Positions 6,377 through 8,801 of a DNA stretch of 8,801 nucleotides are shown here, in pieces. Source of the DNA: Desulfobulbus sp. (GTDB lineage Bacteria; Pseudomonadota; Gammaproteobacteria; Burkholderiales; Rhodocyclaceae); assembly GCA_009782025.1 (NCBI GenBank), contig WQUQ01000319.1, positions 1 through 8,801 of the forward strand. Reading direction: 5' to 3'. The translations under genes and the position numbers were made by a program. Under the pieces are notes generated by a model. It was given only the letters and a program-made list of their open reading frames with translations, was not told where the DNA came from and did not search any database. Numbering within the stretch: the first letter of the stretch is position 1; each line of letters begins with the position of its first letter.

Positions 6377-7317
6377 CGCCGGTCGTCGAAGTCGCCGCCG
6401 CCGTCCTGCTGCGCGCCGACGGCCGCGAGTTTCTGCTCGCCCAGCGGCCGGCCGGCAAGGTCTACGCCGGCTACTGGGAATTTCCCGGCGGCAAGGTGGA
6501 AGCCGGCGAAAACATCCGCGCCGCCCTGGTGCGCGAACTGCAAGAAGAACTGGGCATCACCGCCACCGCCTGCACGCCGTGGCTGACCCGGCAATTCACC
6601 TATCCGCACGCGACGGTGCGCCTCAATTTCTGGCGCGTTACCGCCTGGGAGGGCGAAATCGGCCTCAGCGCGCCGCTCGAACACAGCGCCGTGATCTGGC
6701 AGGAGTGCGGTGCAGCGACCCAAGTCTCCCCCATCCTGCCGGCCAACGGCCCGATCCTCAAGGCGCTGCGCCTGCCGACGACGATGGCCATCACCCTGGC
6801 CGAAAGCGCGGGCGTCGAACGCCAGTTGCAACGCCTGGAAACCGCGCTGGCCGACGGTCTGGGCCTGATCCAGTTGCGCGACAAAGGACTGCCGCCAGCG
6901 CAGCGTTGGCAATTCGCCGAGGCCGTGTTGCGCCTGGCCCGCGCGGCGGACGCCTTGGTCGTCATCAACGACGACGCCGACCTTGCCCGCCGCGTCAACG
7001 CCGACGGCCTGCATCTCTCCTCGGCGGCGCTGGCCGCCTGCTCCGTGCGGCCCGATTTCGCCTGGGTCGGCGCTTCCTGCCACACGGTCGATGAAATCGC
7101 CCGCGCCGGCCAACTGGAACTCGACTACGCCCTGCTCGGCCCGGTGCTGCCGACGCCCAGCCATCCCGAAAATCCCGGCCTCGGCTGGGCCGAATTCACC
7201 CGCCGCAGCGCCGGCAACACCCTGCCCGTATTCGCCCTCGGCGGCCTCTCCCACGACCTCTTGACCGCCGCCCAGACAGCCGGCGCACACGGCATCGCGC
7301 TGATGCGCGGCTGGTAG
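6373..7317 (+). CDS. Nudix hydrolase fused to a ThiE-like domain
   Basis: This 314 aa fusion joins an N-terminal MutT-type Nudix domain to a thiamine-phosphate-synthase-like barrel. The Nudix box is complete: G40-x5-E46-x7-R54-E55-x2-E58-E59-x-G61-I62. Together with VEVAAAVLL and YWEFPGG this points to 8-oxo-dGTP-type sanitation. The C-terminal domain shows LIQLRDKGL (165-173), VVINDDADLARRVNADGLHL (196-215), GASCHTVDEI (233-242), LGPVLPTPS (255-263) and FALGGLS (287-293), all ThiE landmarks. The usual GQxD segment after GxHL is replaced by SSAA, so thiamine phosphate synthesis is doubtful. The GTG start at 6373 gives the expected MutT N-terminus and overlaps the ATPase stop by 4 nt. The frame is open back to 6160, but there it only shadows the ATPase gene. 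Fusions of this kind are known in proteobacteria, sometimes simply named Nudix family hydrolase. Confidence 0.92.
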   Translation: MTPVVEVAAAVLLRADGREFLLAQRPAGKVYAGYWEFPGGKVEAGENIRAALVRELQEELGITATACTPWLTRQFTYPHATVRLNFWRVTAWEGEIGLSAPLEHSAVIWQECGAATQVSPILPANGPILKALRLPTTMAITLAESAGVERQLQRLETALADGLGLIQLRDKGLPPAQRWQFAEAVLRLARAADALVVINDDADLARRVNADGLHLSSAALAACSVRPDFAWVGASCHTVDEIARAGQLELDYALLGPVLPTPSHPENPGLGWAEFTRRSAGNTLPVFALGGLSHDLLTAAQTAGAHGIALMRGW

Positions 7318-7333
7318 TTTTGAAGATCGACTC

Positions 7334-7585
7334 ATGACGCTCATCTGGATCGCCCTTGCCGCAGGACTTCTCCTGCTCGTGATTGGCATCTCAACCCGGA
7401 TAAAACTTTCCAGATTGCGGCGCTCTGGAATTTATCCTCCACCCGGACAAACCACGATGGCGAATGTCGAGCGCCTGCTGAAACAAAATCAGCCGGTCAT
7501 GGCCATTCGTTGCTACCGCGAGATTCACCATTGCAGCTTGCGCGAAGCCAAAGAAGCCATCGCGTCGATTTTGGCGAATAAGTAG
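7334..7585 (+). CDS. membrane-anchored protein with L7/L12 C-terminal-like domain
   Basis: This small protein (83 aa) has an N-terminal transmembrane helix (about 3-20, IWIALAAGLLLLVIGIS) and a basic stretch (22-30) that would face the cytoplasm. The short domain that follows (about 42-81) resembles the C-terminal fold of ribosomal protein L7/L12: VERLLKQNQPVMAIRCYRE then CSLREAKEAIASIL, matching the helix-turn pattern ending in LKEAK in L7/L12. Small proteins with this domain occur in many bacteria and have no assigned role; it is not a ribosomal subunit. The gene begins 16 nt after the Nudix stop with a poor Shine-Dalgarno, so co-transcription is likely. Its base composition appears lower in GC than upstream genes. 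Calling it a real gene is safe; the function is unknown. Confidence 0.82.
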   Translation: MTLIWIALAAGLLLLVIGISTRIKLSRLRRSGIYPPPGQTTMANVERLLKQNQPVMAIRCYREIHHCSLREAKEAIASILANK

Positions 7586-7614
7586 CCCGCTTCCTCATCA
7601 TTCTGCTCAGTATC

Positions 7615-7643
7615 AAAACAGCATTCGACCCGATCACTATAAT
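7615..7643 (+). promoter_or_regulatory. candidate sigma-70 promoter ahead of the methyltransferase
   Basis: A perfect -10 TATAAT (7638-7643) stands 17 bp after AAAACA (7615-7620), which matches the last three bases of the -35 consensus TTGACA. The spacing is ideal. Transcription would start near 7650 and give a leader of about 170 nt before the methyltransferase ATG. Low local GC raises the chance of a random match. Confidence 0.4.
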
Positions 7644-7796
7644 CATCAGCTTTGCATTCCTTACAGGAGCGAACGTTATCATCAACAGTCCAACGAGCAG
7701 GCCATCCCGACCTGGCTCAATCCAACGGATCTCTACGAAAACCGGAGCGATTCACCGCGACTTCCGATTCCTACCGCGCTCAATTGCTTGGGTTGA

Positions 7797-7809
7797 CATG
7801 AATTTCATG
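7797..7809. repeat. short palindrome CATGAA-T-TTCATG
   Basis: A 13 bp inverted repeat with perfect 6 bp arms around one central base lies 11 bp before the methyltransferase start codon. It is short enough to be chance but sits where an operator or a small leader-RNA structure would act. Its first ATG opens the seven-codon frame described separately. Confidence 0.4.
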
Positions 7810-7821
7810 CGATCGCCCTGA
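7798..7821 (+). CDS. possible short upstream ORF (MNFMRSP)
   Basis: A seven-residue frame begins at ATG 7798 and stops at TGA 7819-7821, sharing its last base with the methyltransferase ATG (TGATG). Since the methyltransferase has no Shine-Dalgarno of its own, translation could be coupled to this frame by reinitiation. The Shine-Dalgarno for the short frame is also weak (GGGTTGAC), so it may be coincidental. Confidence 0.25.
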   Translation: MNFMRSP

Positions 7822-8492
7822 TGCAGGCCCTTTCGCGTTCGATCACCAGCGCCCAGAATGGGCCGCACCGCGATCTGGAGAGGCGAGTTCGCCGTCATCT
7901 GGCGCAGCCGTTCCAGAAACCGATTGCCGATTACAACCGGGCGGCGCTGGCGCAGGCGCTGGCCGCGCGGGCCGCCTGGAATCCGCAAGCGCCGCTGATT
8001 CTCGATGCCGGCTGCGGCGTTGGCTGGAGCACGGAGCGCCTGGCCGGGCAGTACCCCGATCATTTCGTGCTCGGCGTCGATCAGTCGCTGGCTCGTCTCG
8101 AACGCAGCAAACCGCTGCCGGCCAACGCCGCGCTGCTGCGCGCCGATCTGGTCGATTTCTGGCGTTTGCTGGCCGAACACGGCATTCGTCTGGCGCGCCA
8201 CTACAACCTGTACCCGAATCCGTGGCCGAAAATCGGCCATCTCGCCCGGCGCTGGCATGGGCACGCGGCGTTCCCCGCCTGGCGCGTCCTGGGCGGCGAA
8301 CTGGAGTGCCGCAGCAACTGGCGCATCTACATCGAGGAAATGGCGCTGGCGCTGGGCTGGCTTTGTGGTCAACCCGGTGGCCAGCCGGTCGCCGTCGAGC
8401 CTTGGCAGACCGCTGATCCGATGACGCCGTTCGAGAAAAAATATCTCGCTTCCGGCCATGTCCTGTGGCGCTGCCGGGTGGATTTGGGATGA
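7821..8492 (+). CDS. TrmB-like SAM-dependent methyltransferase
   Basis: This 223 aa class I methyltransferase resembles TrmB, which makes N7-methylguanosine at tRNA position 46. SAM motif I is LILDAGCGVGWST (59-71), and the acidic residue after strand 2 is D87 in VLGVDQS. A TrmB-style block NLYPNPWPK (129-137) precedes a His/Arg-rich loop, and the C-terminal TPFEKKYLASGH (202-213) resembles TrmB's T-x-x-E-x-K-x4-G motif. The usual TrmB motif is PDPW; here Asp is Asn (PNPW), so this may be a paralogue with another substrate or altered activity. The ATG at 7821 has no Shine-Dalgarno and is preceded by a seven-codon frame ending in TGATG. Its stop overlaps the next gene's start (ATGA). It sits after an AT-rich gap, so it probably begins a new transcription unit. 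Confidence 0.85.
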   Translation: MQALSRSITSAQNGPHRDLERRVRRHLAQPFQKPIADYNRAALAQALAARAAWNPQAPLILDAGCGVGWSTERLAGQYPDHFVLGVDQSLARLERSKPLPANAALLRADLVDFWRLLAEHGIRLARHYNLYPNPWPKIGHLARRWHGHAAFPAWRVLGGELECRSNWRIYIEEMALALGWLCGQPGGQPVAVEPWQTADPMTPFEKKYLASGHVLWRCRVDLG

Positions 8493-8801
8493 ACGTCTGC
8501 CAGCATTGCGGCGCGTGCTGCGCCAGCCTGCGCGTCGATTTTCATCCGGCCGAACTGGCTGGCGGCGCTTTCGCCTGGGGCGATGGCGTGCCGCTGGCCA
8601 TGACCGTGCCGGTGACGCCGGCCATCGTCCGCCTGCGCGGCACCGACGCCATGCCGCCGCGCTGCGTGGCGCTGATTGGCGAAGTGGGCGTCGCCGTCGC
8701 CTGCGGCATTTACGCGGCGCGCCCCTCGCCGTGCCGGGAATTCGCTGTCGAGCACCCGGCCTGCAACCGCGCCCGCCGCCAGTGCGGCTTGCCGCCCATC
8801 C
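8489..8801 (+). CDS. YkgJ-family cysteine-cluster protein (3' end missing)
   Basis: The first 104 residues are visible. They open with CQHCGACC (Cys 4, 7, 10, 11), followed by further cysteines at 59, 72, 82, 92 and 99 in RCVAL, ACGIYAARPSPCREF and ACNRAR contexts. This is the hallmark of the YkgJ/UPF0153 zinc- or iron-binding cysteine-cluster family, whose function is not settled. GTDAMPPRCVAL and CGIYAARPSPCREF are strong family motifs. The start ATG overlaps the methyltransferase stop (ATGA), so the pair is translationally coupled. The frame is still open at the right edge; the family is usually about 110-130 aa, so little is missing. Confidence 0.93.
   Translation, partial: MNVCQHCGACCASLRVDFHPAELAGGAFAWGDGVPLAMTVPVTPAIVRLRGTDAMPPRCVALIGEVGVAVACGIYAARPSPCREFAVEHPACNRARRQCGLPPI

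Larger units (their letters stand above)
7586..7820. other. gap without a recognised gene, AT-rich at its start
   Basis: I count about 43% GC over 7601-7680 and about 54% over 7681-7820, well below the surrounding genes. Two plus-strand frames stay open through much of it. One runs from about 7480 to the TGA at 7794-7796 and reads like protein in part (QQSNEQAIPTWLNPTDLYEN) with GC-rich third positions. The other reads hydrophobic (FLIILLSIKTAFDPITIIIS) and ends at 7821. Neither has an ATG, GTG or TTG where one is needed. An AGGAG at 7666-7670 is not followed by a start codon. This may be a decayed gene or a regulatory leader. Confidence 0.5.

Noticed and set aside
7671..7700. Integron attC-like core (GTTATCA)
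   Set aside because: It does not fit GTTRRRY and has no partner RYYYAAC with a stem; no integrase is nearby.
7793..7798. TTGACA as a -35 box for the methyltransferase
   Set aside because: At 17 bp spacing the -10 would fall on CCTGAT at the start codon, with no match to TATAAT.
7809..7816. GCGATCGC octamer (HIP1-like)
   Set aside because: A single copy in a GC-rich sequence is expected by chance and there is no repeat family in the window.
8369..8755. 128-codon minus-strand frame at the right edge
   Set aside because: It is antisense to the methyltransferase and the YkgJ gene, both supported by motifs.

Overview
The window looks like a chromosomal segment from a GC-rich proteobacterium. 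A betaproteobacterium of the Rhodocyclales type fits best, but this is inference from gene content and GC-rich codon use; no 16S or other marker gene is present. There are two divergently transcribed blocks that meet at a 47 bp gap (5430-5476).

The left block (1-5429) is all on the minus strand. In transcription order it holds mltA (outer-membrane lipoprotein lytic transglycosylase), a small membrane protein resembling the ABZJ_00895 family, and the electron-bifurcating flavoprotein operon fixA-fixB-fixC-fixX. fixX runs off the left edge. The four fix genes are tightly packed: fixA and fixB overlap by 8 nt, the fixB-fixC gap is 8 nt, and the fixC-fixX gap is 10 nt. FixAB is a bifurcating ETF that takes electrons from NADH. 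FixC passes one branch to quinone, and FixX (two Fe-S clusters) helps deliver low-potential electrons to ferredoxin or flavodoxin, classically for nitrogenase. Ahead of fixA lies a candidate sigma-54 (-24/-12) promoter inside a 25 bp interrupted inverted repeat. No nif gene is visible, so the link to nitrogen fixation is inferred. The small membrane gene appears to carry a one-base frameshift near its 3' end.

The right block (5477-8801) is all on the plus strand. A DUF815-type AAA ATPase and a Nudix hydrolase/ThiE-like fusion overlap by 4 nt (GTGA). They are followed by a small membrane-anchored protein with an L7/L12 C-terminal-like domain. Next comes a 235 bp gap without a recognisable gene, of which the first part is strikingly AT-rich for this genome. 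It contains a perfect TATAAT box and a long open frame with no start codon. A TrmB-like SAM methyltransferase and a YkgJ-type cysteine-cluster protein, coupled by an ATGA overlap, close the window; the last gene is cut by the right edge.

Most genes belong to known families and I see no clearly new multi-gene system. The points most worth checking are the fixA upstream region, the frameshift in the small membrane gene, the apparently altered ThiE-like and TrmB-like active sites, the membrane-anchored L7/L12-like protein, and the AT-rich gap.
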